Both the position numbers and the translations under genes were made by a program. A model generated the notes under the pieces. That model was not told the origin of the DNA. It worked only from the letters and a program-made list of their open reading frames with translations, and did no database searches. Positions 1 to 6,289 of a stretch of DNA of 11,319 bases are shown in pieces. Origin of the DNA: an uncultured Lachnospiraceae bacterium (GTDB taxonomy: Bacteria > Bacillota > Clostridia > Lachnospirales > Lachnospiraceae); the NCBI GenBank assembly GCA_946566415.1, contig CAMNWW010000046.1, positions 1 to 11,319 of the forward strand, written 5' to 3'. Each line of letters begins with the position of its first letter. Position 1 is the stretch's first letter.

Positions 1-32
1 CGCTTTATTTCAATTGTTCCCATAAAATCATC

Positions 33-1274
33 CTACCAATACTTTTCCTGCTTCCAGATTTTCTTTCCCTGTTGAAACAACGCAAGATATTCTATTTTCT
101 GTTCTACGGTCCTTGCAATACTTTTTGCCCTGCTTTGAGGCATTTCCGTGTAAGAAACAAGCATTTCTTCCACTTCCAAAGGAAAATCACTCAGCCTTTC
201 CAAGTCGACCATGTCTCTTTGCCGCACATAACGAAGCATCCTTACTTCCTTCCTGCTAAAAGAACGCACTGCAATGTCAAGCAGATTGCTTTTATCCGGA
301 ATAACCTCTTTATCATAAAACAGCGCATTCCCAGTGTCAAAAATAGGCGCCATACCTACTATCTCGTGCCTGACGGGATCATACAAAAATCCAAAATTAT
401 TAAAATGTCTGTCTGTGTTCGTTATAATAAAATCCGTCATAATCGTATATTCCAATTGTCTGCGGACCGTACCGGCATTTATTCCCAGCATCGCCGCCTG
501 CCCGATGAGAGACTCATATACCGAAACCTCATTGGGTACCTTATAATTCTTGATCAACTGATATGCCGGAATAAACTCCAATTCTTCAGAAGTAAACAAC
601 GGATTTAAAGAACATGGAACTTCTTTTCCCTCCAAATGCACTCTCTCTATCCCATATGGAACATAATTCTCCCATCCAAGACTTTTATGCATTCTACAGG
701 CAATCACTTCATTCACTGACTGTTGCCCGTAATCACTGACATTCACCTTCATCAAATAGCGGATACCCTCTTTTATCACCCACTTTTTTTTCATCTCTCC
801 ATTTACGGAAGAAGACGGCGAGAACTTAGAAATATACTCGTCCATATCTATTTTTTCCGATTCAGTCAGCATACTGCCAAGCTCATCTGAAAATTCATTT
901 TCATAAAAATTTAAGTCTTTCCAGTATAATTCTTCTCCGACAGGCTGCACCCAATAATGATCCGTAAGACTTAAGCCATATGCCGACAACATCAAAGACA
1001 GGCTGCTTTCTTCCCCAAGTCGTCCAAGCACCTGTTGTATTCCTCTTCTGGAATCTGGAATTGCCCGCATTTCCCACCATTCAATGAGTCCTCCGCCGTC
1101 AGCGCTACATCCGACAGGAACCTCTTTCGGAAGATAGACTTCCAATATATATTCTATTTTTCCGGATCTTGCGTCTATCTGAACCATCGCCACATCCAGA
1201 TCTTTATGCTTTAACACATATAAGGCCGAGGATACGGCAAAATCATCCCTCACATTCTCTTCTTTTTGCTTCAT
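33..1274 (-). CDS. HipA-like Ser/Thr kinase domain protein
   Basis: A 413-residue protein whose C-terminal half has the HipA-type kinase fold. Visible motifs are an ATP-binding Lys in YLMKV (about K176), a helix-C type Glu in SVNEV (about E189), the catalytic loop NTDRHFNNFG (D288, N293) and the metal-binding DTG (D313), which replaces the DFG of ordinary kinases. Residues 10-130 resemble the N-terminal region of a Firmicutes family often annotated as HipA domain protein or, misleadingly, excisionase. Residues 152-160 (SPSSSVNG) may be the Ser/Gly-rich loop before the ATP site. HipA kinases phosphorylate protein targets such as glutamyl-tRNA synthetase, but the target here is unknown. The start has only a weak AAGG site 8 nt upstream and lies about 30 nt below a candidate promoter. 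No HipB-like antitoxin is visible; only 32 nt follow the stop inside the window. Base composition is more AT-rich than the operon to the right. Family assignment is confident; toxin function is inference. Confidence 0.8.
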   Translation of the reverse strand: MKQKEENVRDDFAVSSALYVLKHKDLDVAMVQIDARSGKIEYILEVYLPKEVPVGCSADGGGLIEWWEMRAIPDSRRGIQQVLGRLGEESSLSLMLSAYGLSLTDHYWVQPVGEELYWKDLNFYENEFSDELGSMLTESEKIDMDEYISKFSPSSSVNGEMKKKWVIKEGIRYLMKVNVSDYGQQSVNEVIACRMHKSLGWENYVPYGIERVHLEGKEVPCSLNPLFTSEELEFIPAYQLIKNYKVPNEVSVYESLIGQAAMLGINAGTVRRQLEYTIMTDFIITNTDRHFNNFGFLYDPVRHEIVGMAPIFDTGNALFYDKEVIPDKSNLLDIAVRSFSRKEVRMLRYVRQRDMVDLERLSDFPLEVEEMLVSYTEMPQSRAKSIARTVEQKIEYLALFQQGKKIWKQEKYW

Positions 1275-1313
1275 TTCATCTGCCTTTTCCCTTACTTCGC
1301 ACTGTTTTTACAT

Positions 1314-1342
1314 AGTATAGCACAATCGCCTCATAATAAAAA
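1314..1342 (-). promoter_or_regulatory. Promoter of the HipA-like gene (extended -10)
   Basis: On the minus strand, TGC directly precedes TATACT (1314-1319), giving an extended -10 box. The hexamer 17 bp upstream (1337-1342, TTTTTA) matches the -35 consensus poorly and is also the T-run of the terminator-like hairpin beside it. The predicted transcript would start near 1307, leaving a leader of about 30 nt. Confidence 0.5.
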
Positions 1343-1371
1343 GTGAGGAAGAAATTTATTTTCCTTCCTCA
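1337..1371 (-). terminator. Intrinsic terminator reading leftwards, between two divergent promoters
   Basis: Read on the minus strand, TGAGGAAG (1364-1371) pairs with CTTCCTCA (1344-1351) around an A/T-rich loop that can add four more pairs. CTTTTTA follows immediately, as in a rho-independent terminator. No T-run follows on the plus strand. The only minus-strand gene upstream is the greA-like gene, whose transcript would reach this site after crossing the ywaF-like gene in antisense. The hairpin could instead be part of an operator for the flanking promoters. Confidence 0.5.
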
Positions 1372-1401
1372 ACGCTTTACGACATAATATATTTTGCGGT
1401 A

Positions 1402-1410
1402 TGCTATACT
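1402..1410 (+). promoter_or_regulatory. Extended -10 promoter of the ywaF-like gene
   Basis: TGC followed by TATACT (1405-1410) is a good extended -10 element. No convincing -35 hexamer is seen 16-18 bp upstream, which extended -10 promoters tolerate. The start would be near 1417, leaving a leader of about 25 nt that contains the strong GGAAGGAGG ribosome binding site before the ATG at 1443. Confidence 0.55.
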
Positions 1411-1442
1411 AAGACTATGTACTCAGGAAGGAGGTAGGCCCC

Positions 1443-2105
1443 ATGAAAAAAGCAGAATCTTTTTTCTTTTACCTTGGCTGCGCTATGCTTGCAAGTGAAA
1501 TTATAAAACAGCTCCTTTTGACCTTTGTGGCAGGCGGCGGTCACTACGATTGGTGGTATTTCCCTTTCCAGCTCTGCAGCATACCCATGTATCTTCTCAC
1601 GCTTTACCGGTATCTGAAATCTTCCTATGCCCGTCAGATCGTCCTGACCTTTTTTATGACTTACAGCCTTCTGGGCGGTATCGCCGTTTTCTTTGACACC
1701 AGCGGAATGCACTATTCCCTCGCCGTCCTGACAGTGCACTCCTATCTCTGGCATGTCCTTCTGATTGCCGTTGGAGCATTTTCCGGTATCATATTACTTC
1801 GGAACGCCCGCCTTTCCATCAGGCTGTTCCTTTATGCGTCTTTGCTATATGGCGTCTGCTGCCTGATCGCTTCGTTTTTGAACTGGAGTATTTCTCCTTT
1901 TGGGGATATCAATATGTTCTATATCAACCCGGTTTTCCGGATGAATCAGGTATTTTTCCGCCGCATCACCGATCACTTCGGAAATTTTGCCGGAATTGCC
2001 GGGTATCTGACGGGAACTGTACTTGGCGCCTCCGTCTTGTACCTGCTGTGGAATACGGTCCAGAGGACATGGTTCAGAAACACTGCTTTCCTGTCAAAAG
2101 AGTAA
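1443..2105 (+). CDS. YwaF/TMEM164-family integral membrane protein
   Basis: A 220-residue very hydrophobic protein with about six membrane segments (roughly residues 6-28, 36-56, 65-85, 94-118, 127-147 and 178-203). The PFQLCSIPMYL stretch (C45) and the HSYLWH motif (H99, H104) fit the YwaF family (TIGR02206-type), the bacterial relatives of human TMEM164. TMEM164 is reported to act as a lipid acyltransferase using conserved Cys and His residues; that activity is not shown for bacterial members and is only suggested here. The start is well supported by GGAAGGAGG a few bases upstream and an extended -10 promoter. The gene stands alone on the plus strand, diverges from the HipA-like gene, and its stop lies 2 nt from the stop of the opposing greA-like gene. 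Family recognition rests on these short motifs, length and topology. Confidence 0.75.
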   Translation: MKKAESFFFYLGCAMLASEIIKQLLLTFVAGGGHYDWWYFPFQLCSIPMYLLTLYRYLKSSYARQIVLTFFMTYSLLGGIAVFFDTSGMHYSLAVLTVHSYLWHVLLIAVGAFSGIILLRNARLSIRLFLYASLLYGVCCLIASFLNWSISPFGDINMFYINPVFRMNQVFFRRITDHFGNFAGIAGYLTGTVLGASVLYLLWNTVQRTWFRNTAFLSKE

Positions 2106-2107
2106 TA

Positions 2108-2611
2108 TCAATATCCCCGAATCCTGTCTTCTTCATCATCCGTCGTATTTTCTACTTTTCGGATCTCCACTTTATAAGAGACTTTGTCGCTGACCTTCAC
2201 CTCTACCGTATCTCCTGACCGGTGCCCGAAGATCGCTTTCCCAAGAGGAGACTCCGTGCTGATATATCCGTTCAGGGAGTTCCCGCGGATAGAAGTAACC
2301 AGTTTATACGTCTCCTCTTCATCGTCCTCCGGGAAATATACCGTAATCCGGTTATTAATTCCCGCGACTCCGTCCTCAGACTCATCCGATACAATCACCG
2401 CCGTTTTCAACATCTTTTCCAGATAACGGATCCTGCTTTCATTTTTATTTTTGAACTGCTTTGCCGCATGATATTCAAAATTTTCACTTAAATCCCCGTG
2501 GGCGCGGGTTTCTTTTACTTCTTCAATAGCCTGTTTGCGCACCACAAGCTTTCTGTGATCGATTTCTTCCTGAATCTTCTTTACATCACTTTTCGTAAGC
2601 TTTTCCCTCAT
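2108..2611 (-). CDS. greA: GreA/GreB-family transcription elongation factor
   Basis: A 167-residue protein with the two-domain Gre layout. Residues 5-75 form an N-terminal coiled coil with the signature GDLSENFEYHAAK, where D40 and E43 correspond to the acidic tip residues that place Mg2+ in the RNA polymerase active site. The C-terminal FKBP-like domain (about 85-160) contains the SPLGKAIFGHRSGD motif. Gre factors enter the secondary channel of RNA polymerase and stimulate cleavage of backtracked RNA. The start chosen is the ATG at 2611, because GGGAGG lies 7 nt upstream. An in-frame ATG at 2665 would add 18 residues foreign to the family and falls at the predicted transcription start. The sequence is somewhat divergent in its middle (residues 78-105) and the tail is Asp/Glu-rich, so it may be a second Gre paralogue rather than the main GreA. 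Confidence 0.88.
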   Translation of the reverse strand: MREKLTKSDVKKIQEEIDHRKLVVRKQAIEEVKETRAHGDLSENFEYHAAKQFKNKNESRIRYLEKMLKTAVIVSDESEDGVAGINNRITVYFPEDDEEETYKLVTSIRGNSLNGYISTESPLGKAIFGHRSGDTVEVKVSDKVSYKVEIRKVENTTDDEEDRIRGY

Positions 2612-2619
2612 GTCCGACC

Positions 2620-2691
2620 TCCCGCCGAATTTTCGTGGCAAAAAATATTGTGTTAAAAATACCATAAAAAATTATACTGAATTCGGCGGGA
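2620..2691. repeat. 12-bp perfect inverted repeat flanking the greA-like transcription start
   Basis: TCCCGCCGAATT at 2620-2631 is the exact reverse complement of AATTCGGCGGGA at 2680-2691, with 48 bp between. One arm abuts and partly overlaps the greA-like ribosome binding site; the other fills most of the spacer between its -35 and -10 boxes. Only one arm would be in the greA-like mRNA, so this is not a simple leader hairpin. A DNA-level operator pair is more plausible. Confidence 0.6.
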
Positions 2692-2699
2692 CTTATCAA
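2671..2699 (-). promoter_or_regulatory. Promoter of the greA-like gene
   Basis: On the minus strand, TTGATA (2694-2699), a 17-bp spacer and TATAAT (2671-2676) form a near-consensus sigma-A promoter. Transcription should begin near 2663-2665, giving a leader of about 53 nt before the ATG at 2611. Confidence 0.8.
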
Positions 2700-2755
2700 C
2701 AGATTTCTTTACAAGATATTTTATTCTCTTTTCGATAAAAATATATAAAAGTACA

Positions 2756-2804
2756 AAGTTTTTACTCAATTTTATTAAAAACTTTTGACTTAACAGAAGT
2801 TTTT
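2756..2804. promoter_or_regulatory. Three AAGTTTTT boxes at the DUF4143 ATPase promoter (putative operator)
   Basis: AAGTTTTT occurs at 2756-2763 (plus), 2777-2784 (minus) and 2797-2804 (plus), with starts 21 and 20 bp apart, about two helical turns each. The first two form a perfect 10-bp inverted repeat (2755-2764 and 2776-2785). The third lies inside the -35/-10 spacer. The arrangement suggests cooperative repressor binding on one DNA face, but the region is A/T-rich and no regulator is identified. Confidence 0.45.
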
Positions 2805-2813
2805 GGATATACT
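2785..2813 (+). promoter_or_regulatory. Promoter of the DUF4143 ATPase gene
   Basis: TTGACT (2785-2790), a 17-bp spacer and TATACT (2808-2813) form a near-consensus promoter. The start would fall near 2820, so the leader is only about 15 nt and begins almost at the AAGGAGG ribosome binding site (2821-2827). Confidence 0.8.
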
Positions 2814-2834
2814 AACACCAAAGGAGGAGATAAT

Positions 2835-4034
2835 ATGATTGTCAGACACCACTATCTACGTATGCTGAATACTTACCGCAACGTGCCGCTGGTAAAAGTA
2901 CTTGCGGGAATCCGGCGCTGCGGCAAATCTACTATTTTAGAGATGCTCAAGGAAGATTTAATAAAGGACGGCGTTCAGCCCAATAACATTATCAGTATTT
3001 GTTATACCTCGGATGATTTTTACGACGGTATGAACGACAAGGATATGTATAATGGGATCAAAAGAGAAATGACTGATGACAAACGATACTATCTTTTGCT
3101 CGACGAAGTACAGGAAATCCCTGGCTGGGAGAAAGCTGTCAACAGTCTGCTTGAAAATGCCAATACAGACATATATGTTACCGGCTCCAATTCTAAATTG
3201 ATGTCAAGCGAAATATCCACCTACCTGACAGGGCGTTATATTTCTATTCCTGTATTTACGCTTTCTTTTGCCGAGTATATGGAATTTAAGAAACCAAGCG
3301 CACGCACGCCCAAAGAGTTGTTAAATGAATATATCCGAATGGGTGGATTCCCGATCGTCGCGCTCGGTGGTTTTGACGAAAGGACCGCTTATCAGATCGT
3401 CGAAGGCATCTACACCTCCGTCATCACCAGCGATATCACAAGACGGCACAGTATCACCAATTTTGATCTTTTTAACCGTGTAGTAAAGTATGTGGTGGAG
3501 AATGTAGGAAAGACTTTTTCCGCCAACGCGATCGTCAAGTTTTTAAAAAGCGAAGGACGCTCTCTCTCGATAGAATCCGTGTACAATTATCTGGAATGGC
3601 TTGAAAAGGCTTTTGTGATCTACCGCTGTCCAAGATATGATCTACAAGGAAAATCCTTGCTGAAAACACAGGAGAAATTCTATCTCGCAGACGCTACCCT
3701 CAAATACTGCATACTGGGCTTTAATCCGAAATCCATTGCCGCCATGCTTGAAAACATCGTGTACTTTGAGCTGTGCAGAAAAGGCTATACGGTTTATATC
3801 GGCAAGAACGCGGCGAAAGAAATCGACTTTGTTGCATCACGACGCGACGAACGTATTTATGTCCAGGTATGCCGCAATCTGCCGGAGGATTCTGACCGTG
3901 AGGTCGCAGGTCTCCTTGAAATCAGGGATCACTATCCCAAGTATGTTGTATCGCTTGACGAATTTGCCACCGGCAACATCAAGGGCGTAAAGCTCATGCA
4001 TTTAGCCGATTTCCTGTTGATGGATACGTATTAA
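2835..4034 (+). CDS. AAA+ ATPase with DUF4143 domain
   Basis: A 399-residue protein of the AAA_14/DUF4143 family. The N-terminal ATPase domain (about 15-150) shows a Walker A motif GIRRCGKST (25-33), Walker B YYLLLDE (85-91), a sensor-1 type Asn in TGSNS (N119) and an arginine-finger candidate in LTGRY (R134). A helical, possibly winged-helix, region follows (about 205-260). The C-terminal DUF4143 region (about 265-345) ends in EIDFVA and VQVC, which resemble the core of PD-(D/E)XK folds but lack the catalytic Lys, so nuclease activity is doubtful. The biological role of this family is poorly defined; copies are numerous in gut Firmicutes and Bacteroidetes. The start is supported by AAGGAGGAG 7 nt upstream and a strong promoter. 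It is a single-gene unit converging on rseP and probably not functionally tied to it. Confidence 0.88.
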   Translation: MIVRHHYLRMLNTYRNVPLVKVLAGIRRCGKSTILEMLKEDLIKDGVQPNNIISICYTSDDFYDGMNDKDMYNGIKREMTDDKRYYLLLDEVQEIPGWEKAVNSLLENANTDIYVTGSNSKLMSSEISTYLTGRYISIPVFTLSFAEYMEFKKPSARTPKELLNEYIRMGGFPIVALGGFDERTAYQIVEGIYTSVITSDITRRHSITNFDLFNRVVKYVVENVGKTFSANAIVKFLKSEGRSLSIESVYNYLEWLEKAFVIYRCPRYDLQGKSLLKTQEKFYLADATLKYCILGFNPKSIAAMLENIVYFELCRKGYTVYIGKNAAKEIDFVASRRDERIYVQVCRNLPEDSDREVAGLLEIRDHYPKYVVSLDEFATGNIKGVKLMHLADFLLMDTY

Positions 4035-4055
4035 ATTACATCTGATAATATATGA

Positions 4056-4088
4056 AGGCACCGGAAATCTTCTGTTTTTCCGGCGCCT
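4056..4088. terminator. Hairpin between converging ATPase and rseP genes
   Basis: AGGCACCGGAAA (4056-4067) pairs with TTTCCGGCGCCT (4077-4088) apart from one A-C mismatch, leaving a 9-nt loop. On the minus strand it is followed by a moderately U-rich tail (TTCATATATTAT); on the plus strand there is no T-run. Its place 20 nt after one stop and 13 nt before the other suggests it ends transcripts from one or both sides, more convincingly for rseP. Confidence 0.6.
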
Positions 4089-4100
4089 CGCCATATCCCC

Positions 4101-5129
4101 TTACATAAACAGCCGGCGGATATCGTTATACATTACAAATACCATCAATCCTAAAAGCAGGACCATTCCTGCCAAATGAACGTAGCCTTCCTTTTCCGGC
4201 GGCACCCGTTTCCCCCGCACCAGCTCTGCCAGAATGAATATAAGCCTCCCTCCATCCAAAGCCGGGATCGGGAGCAGATTCATAACGCCCAGGTTTGCGG
4301 AAATCAAGATCGCCAGTCTGAGCATATTGAGAAATACCAGAAGCGCGCCTCCTTCAGAGCTCTCCTCATAGGTAGTGCGGACGACGTCCACCACGCCTAC
4401 CGGTCCGGAAAGCTGATCCGCTCCCACCTTTCCGGTCAAAAGCTGGCCCAGGCCTTCAATCGTGTAGCTGATCCAGTATTTCACCTCATAGGCTCCGTAA
4501 GATATCATCTCCAGGATATTCCCTTTTTCATATCCCGAACTGACAATCCCCATCATATAATATCCGGTTTCGTCCGCCCTCGGCTCCACGACGACCGTCT
4601 TTTGCACACCGTCGCGCTCATAAGTAACTTCCACTGCTTCGCCTTGATGCAGTTGATTGTACATTGAGATCTCCCGGAAAATGTGGACTCCTTTCCCATT
4701 CAGCGCCACAATCTTATCGCCTGCCAAAAGCCCCGCGCTCTCGGCCGGGGAATCCTCCGTCACGCCGCTGAGATACGGTTTATCAATTCCGACAAATCCA
4801 ATAAAAACAACAGCGCACAAAAAGGCAAGGATAAAATTAAACACCGGTCCTGCCACAATCACCGAGATTCTTCTAAGCGGCGGTTTCGTGTTAAAGTTCC
4901 CTTCCGTTTCATCCTCCGCTTCGTCCTCCCCCATCAGACAGGCGCCGCCGATCGGGAACAGCTTCAGACAATAGTCCGTATTCCCTATTTTTTTGTGCCA
5001 GAGAGTCGGTCCCATCCCAATCCAGAACTCACTTACATCGATTCCATTTACCCTGGCAAGAATAAAATGCCCCAGCTCATGGAAAAATACAATAAAACCA
5101 AAAATTAAAAGAGCGATGATAATCCCCAT
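4101..5129 (-). CDS. rseP: Site-2 intramembrane zinc metalloprotease RseP/RasP (M50B)
   Basis: A 342-residue site-2 protease that cuts substrates inside the membrane, typically anti-sigma factors and leftover signal peptides. Membrane segment 1 carries the zinc-binding HELGH (17-21). A PDZ domain follows (about 115-185, including SPAESAGLLAGD), and a late membrane segment holds the third zinc ligand in PALDGG (D292). Hydrophobic segments near 1-24, 88-113, 262-300 and 318-335 fit the four-segment topology. Length is slightly under that of longer bacterial homologues, as usual for single-PDZ forms. An AGGAGG site lies inside the end of dxr, and the gap to the dxr stop is 3 nt, so translation is probably coupled. 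It is the last gene of the uppS-cdsA-dxr-rseP unit here; the usual following genes are absent. Its substrate is not encoded in the window. Confidence 0.96.
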   Translation of the reverse strand: MGIIIALLIFGFIVFFHELGHFILARVNGIDVSEFWIGMGPTLWHKKIGNTDYCLKLFPIGGACLMGEDEAEDETEGNFNTKPPLRRISVIVAGPVFNFILAFLCAVVFIGFVGIDKPYLSGVTEDSPAESAGLLAGDKIVALNGKGVHIFREISMYNQLHQGEAVEVTYERDGVQKTVVVEPRADETGYYMMGIVSSGYEKGNILEMISYGAYEVKYWISYTIEGLGQLLTGKVGADQLSGPVGVVDVVRTTYEESSEGGALLVFLNMLRLAILISANLGVMNLLPIPALDGGRLIFILAELVRGKRVPPEKEGYVHLAGMVLLLGLMVFVMYNDIRRLFM

Positions 5130-5132
5130 CTG

Positions 5133-6275
5133 TTACCTCCTGCTTTGAATTCTCTCATATGTCGCCGCTTCCGTATCCAATATCTGTTCAACCGTTGGAT
5201 CCTGAATCGTCCGGTGCATACGCATACAGTCCTCGATCGTTTCTACGATCTCCGGGTACGAAATCTTCCGTTCCAGAAAGAGGCTGACCGCCATCTCATT
5301 TGCGGCGTTAAATACAGTTGGAAGGGTTCCTCCCGTCCGCCCCGCCTCGCACGCAAGCTTAAGCCCATAAAAAGTCTCCGTATCCGGCTCTTCAAAATCC
5401 AGATGTCCGATTTTCCAGAAGTCCAGCCTTTCCCCGGGAAGGTATCTTCTTTCGGGGTAATAGAGCGCATACTGAATTGGAAGCTTCATATCCGGCGTCC
5501 CGAGCTGCGCGATGACCGCCCCGTCTACAAATTCCACCATGGAGTGGATCACACTCTGGGGCTGTATGACCACCTGGATGTCGTCAATTCCCACCCCAAA
5601 AAGCCATCTGGCCTCCATGACCTCCAGTCCTTTATTCACCATGGTTGAAGAATCAATCGTGATTTTTCTCCCCATCACCCAGTGAGGATGTTTTAAAGCG
5701 TCTTCTACCTGGATATCGCGGAGTTCCTCCTTCTTTTTCCCCCGAAAGGGTCCTCCCGACGCTGTCAAAAGAATTTTATGGATCTCCCCTTTTCTGCCTC
5801 CGCGAAGCGACTGGAAAATCGCGCTGTGTTCACTATCCACCGGAAGGATCTTCACCCCCATTTTCTCGGCAAGCGGCATAATGATATGTCCGGCCGTCAC
5901 CAGCGTCTCCTTGTTGGCAAGGGCGATATCCTTGCCTGCTTCAATCGCGGCGATCGTCGGGCGGATTCCGATCATTCCCACGACCGCAGTCACAAGAATC
6001 TCGCTTTCCTCCATAGATGCGATTTCCAGAAGGCCGTCCATACCGCTCACTATCTTCACATCCATATCATGAACCAGAGTTTTAAGTTCTCTTGCTTTCT
6101 CCTCGGTCCATACCGCCGCGATACGAGGATGAAATTCCCTGATCTGCCTCTCCATCAGACGGATATTGCCTCCCGCGGCAATCCCGGCTACTTCAATGTC
6201 TTTATTTTCTCTTGCGACCTCCAAGGTCTGCGTTCCGATAGATCCGGTCGATCCCAGTATTGCTATCTTCTTCAT
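5133..6275 (-). CDS. dxr: 1-deoxy-D-xylulose 5-phosphate reductoisomerase
   Basis: A full-length 380-residue Dxr (IspC), the enzyme that rearranges and reduces 1-deoxyxylulose 5-phosphate to methylerythritol 4-phosphate with NADPH, the first committed step of the MEP isoprenoid pathway. The NADPH-binding GSTGSIG is at 8-14. The metal site is seen in VDSEHSA (D147, E149) and in TMVNKGLEVMEA (N214, K215, E218). TASGGPFRG (171-179) and HPHWVMG (196-202) complete the substrate pocket. FNAANEMAV lies in the C-terminal part. No key residue is missing. AGAGGAG sits upstream of the ATG, 14 nt after the cdsA stop. Its product pathway supplies isopentenyl units to UppS, encoded two genes upstream. Confidence 0.98.
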   Translation of the reverse strand: MKKIAILGSTGSIGTQTLEVARENKDIEVAGIAAGGNIRLMERQIREFHPRIAAVWTEEKARELKTLVHDMDVKIVSGMDGLLEIASMEESEILVTAVVGMIGIRPTIAAIEAGKDIALANKETLVTAGHIIMPLAEKMGVKILPVDSEHSAIFQSLRGGRKGEIHKILLTASGGPFRGKKKEELRDIQVEDALKHPHWVMGRKITIDSSTMVNKGLEVMEARWLFGVGIDDIQVVIQPQSVIHSMVEFVDGAVIAQLGTPDMKLPIQYALYYPERRYLPGERLDFWKIGHLDFEEPDTETFYGLKLACEAGRTGGTLPTVFNAANEMAVSLFLERKISYPEIVETIEDCMRMHRTIQDPTVEQILDTEAATYERIQSRR

Positions 6276-6289
6276 TACTTTTTCTCCTC

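Larger units (their letters stand above)
1313..1411. repeat. 10-bp inverted repeat formed by the two divergent -10 regions
   Basis: TAGTATAGCA at 1313-1322 is the exact reverse complement of TGCTATACTA at 1402-1411. Each arm holds the extended -10 box of one divergent promoter. The match resumes just downstream of both arms (TATGTA), with 6 extra bases on the ywaF side. Similar promoters alone explain part of the match. Confidence 0.6.

Noticed and set aside
72..608. Plus-strand 178-codon frame opposite the HipA-like gene
   Set aside because: The opposite strand encodes intact kinase motifs, and this frame shows no domain or promoter of its own.
2612..2665. Longer N terminus for the greA-like protein starting at the ATG at 2665
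   Set aside because: The added 18 residues do not resemble Gre proteins, this ATG falls at the predicted transcription start, and the ATG at 2611 has a good ribosome binding site.
3825..3880. Active PD-(D/E)XK nuclease site in the DUF4143 region
   Set aside because: EIDFVA is present but the expected ExK is QVC, and this degenerate form is common in the family, so it is not evidence of nuclease activity.
4176..5108. Plus-strand open frames of 100-160 codons opposite rseP
   Set aside because: They are antisense shadows of a confidently identified gene, without good ribosome binding sites or recognisable domains.
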